A stretch of DNA of 5,876 bases from Planctomycetota bacterium (GTDB lineage: Bacteria; Planctomycetota; Phycisphaerae; Sedimentisphaerales; Anaerobacaceae). The stretch spans positions 1 to 5,876 of the forward strand of contig JADFHU010000394.1 of assembly GCA_022567055.1 (NCBI GenBank), written 5' to 3'. Shown here piece after piece: positions 5,809 to 5,876 of the stretch (positions are counted from its first letter, which is position 1; the number at the start of each line of letters is the position of its first letter). The notes below the pieces were generated by a model, which saw only the letters and a program-made list of their open reading frames with translations, did not search any database and was not told the origin of the DNA. A program made the position numbers and the translations under genes.

Positions 5809-5876
5809 ATGATGTCAACACGCCAAGACCCGCCATGCCTGTGGACCGGCTTTGTGGATAGCGCTACCCGCTTTCC
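5809..5876 (+). CDS. Possible start of a gene cut by the right edge
   Basis: An ATG at 5809, followed directly by another at 5812, has AAGGA (5799-5803) at a suitable distance. The frame is open to the edge for 22 codons, beginning MMSTRQDPPCLWTGFV. This is too short to recognise a family or show coding bias. A minus-strand frame open from the edge to a TGA at 5723-5721 (51 codons) competes for the same DNA. The ribosome site is the main support. Confidence 0.3.
   Translation, partial: MMSTRQDPPCLWTGFVDSATRF

Noticed and set aside
5721..5876. Minus-strand open frame of 51 codons entering from the right edge
   Set aside because: It reads moderately like a protein end but shows no motif, and a frame of this length can arise by chance. 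It stays an alternative to the plus-strand start at 5809.

Overview
The window carries a polysaccharide-related gene neighbourhood from what looks like an environmental bacterium. The GC content is moderate, judged by eye. A membrane-bound bacterial sugar transferase and an exported pectate-lyase-like enzyme point to exopolysaccharide or surface-glycan metabolism. No rRNA, tRNA or marker gene is present, so taxonomy cannot be fixed. A Nitrospirota- or Planctomycetota-like origin would fit the gene families, but this is only an impression.

Layout. (1) From the left edge to about position 460-528 the minus strand encodes the C-terminal part of a metallo-beta-lactamase-fold hydrolase. It has no HxHxDH metal motif and no normal start. 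(2) A plus-strand gene (to 1293) encodes a basic membrane protein of unknown function, and its 5' end lies over the antisense of the hydrolase. The two divergent fragments look like the product of a rearrangement that removed both 5' ends, or of an assembly chimera. (3) Its stop codon overlaps (ATGA) the start of a secreted right-handed beta-helix polysaccharide lyase of the PL1 type (1290-2543). (4) An ATP-grasp ligase (2602-3777) follows after about 58 bp. (5) On the opposite strand, a polyprenyl-phosphate sugar-1-phosphate transferase (4655-3678) converges on the ATP-grasp gene and overlaps its 3' end by 100 bp. It has a strong Shine-Dalgarno sequence and a plausible sigma70 promoter at 4805-4834. 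Its leader is about 140 nt long and contains a nested hairpin. (6) From about 4856 to 5808 there is nearly 1 kb with no convincing gene, but with several inverted repeats and a repeated 10-mer. (7) A possible new gene starts at 5809 and runs off the right edge.

How the genes may work together (inference). The sugar transferase would load the first sugar phosphate onto undecaprenyl phosphate at the inner membrane to begin repeat-unit synthesis. The exported lyase would trim or remodel a uronate-containing polymer. The ATP-grasp enzyme could add an amide- or peptide-linked decoration. The membrane protein of unknown function is translationally coupled to the lyase and may act in export or at the envelope. 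None of these substrates can be read from the sequence.
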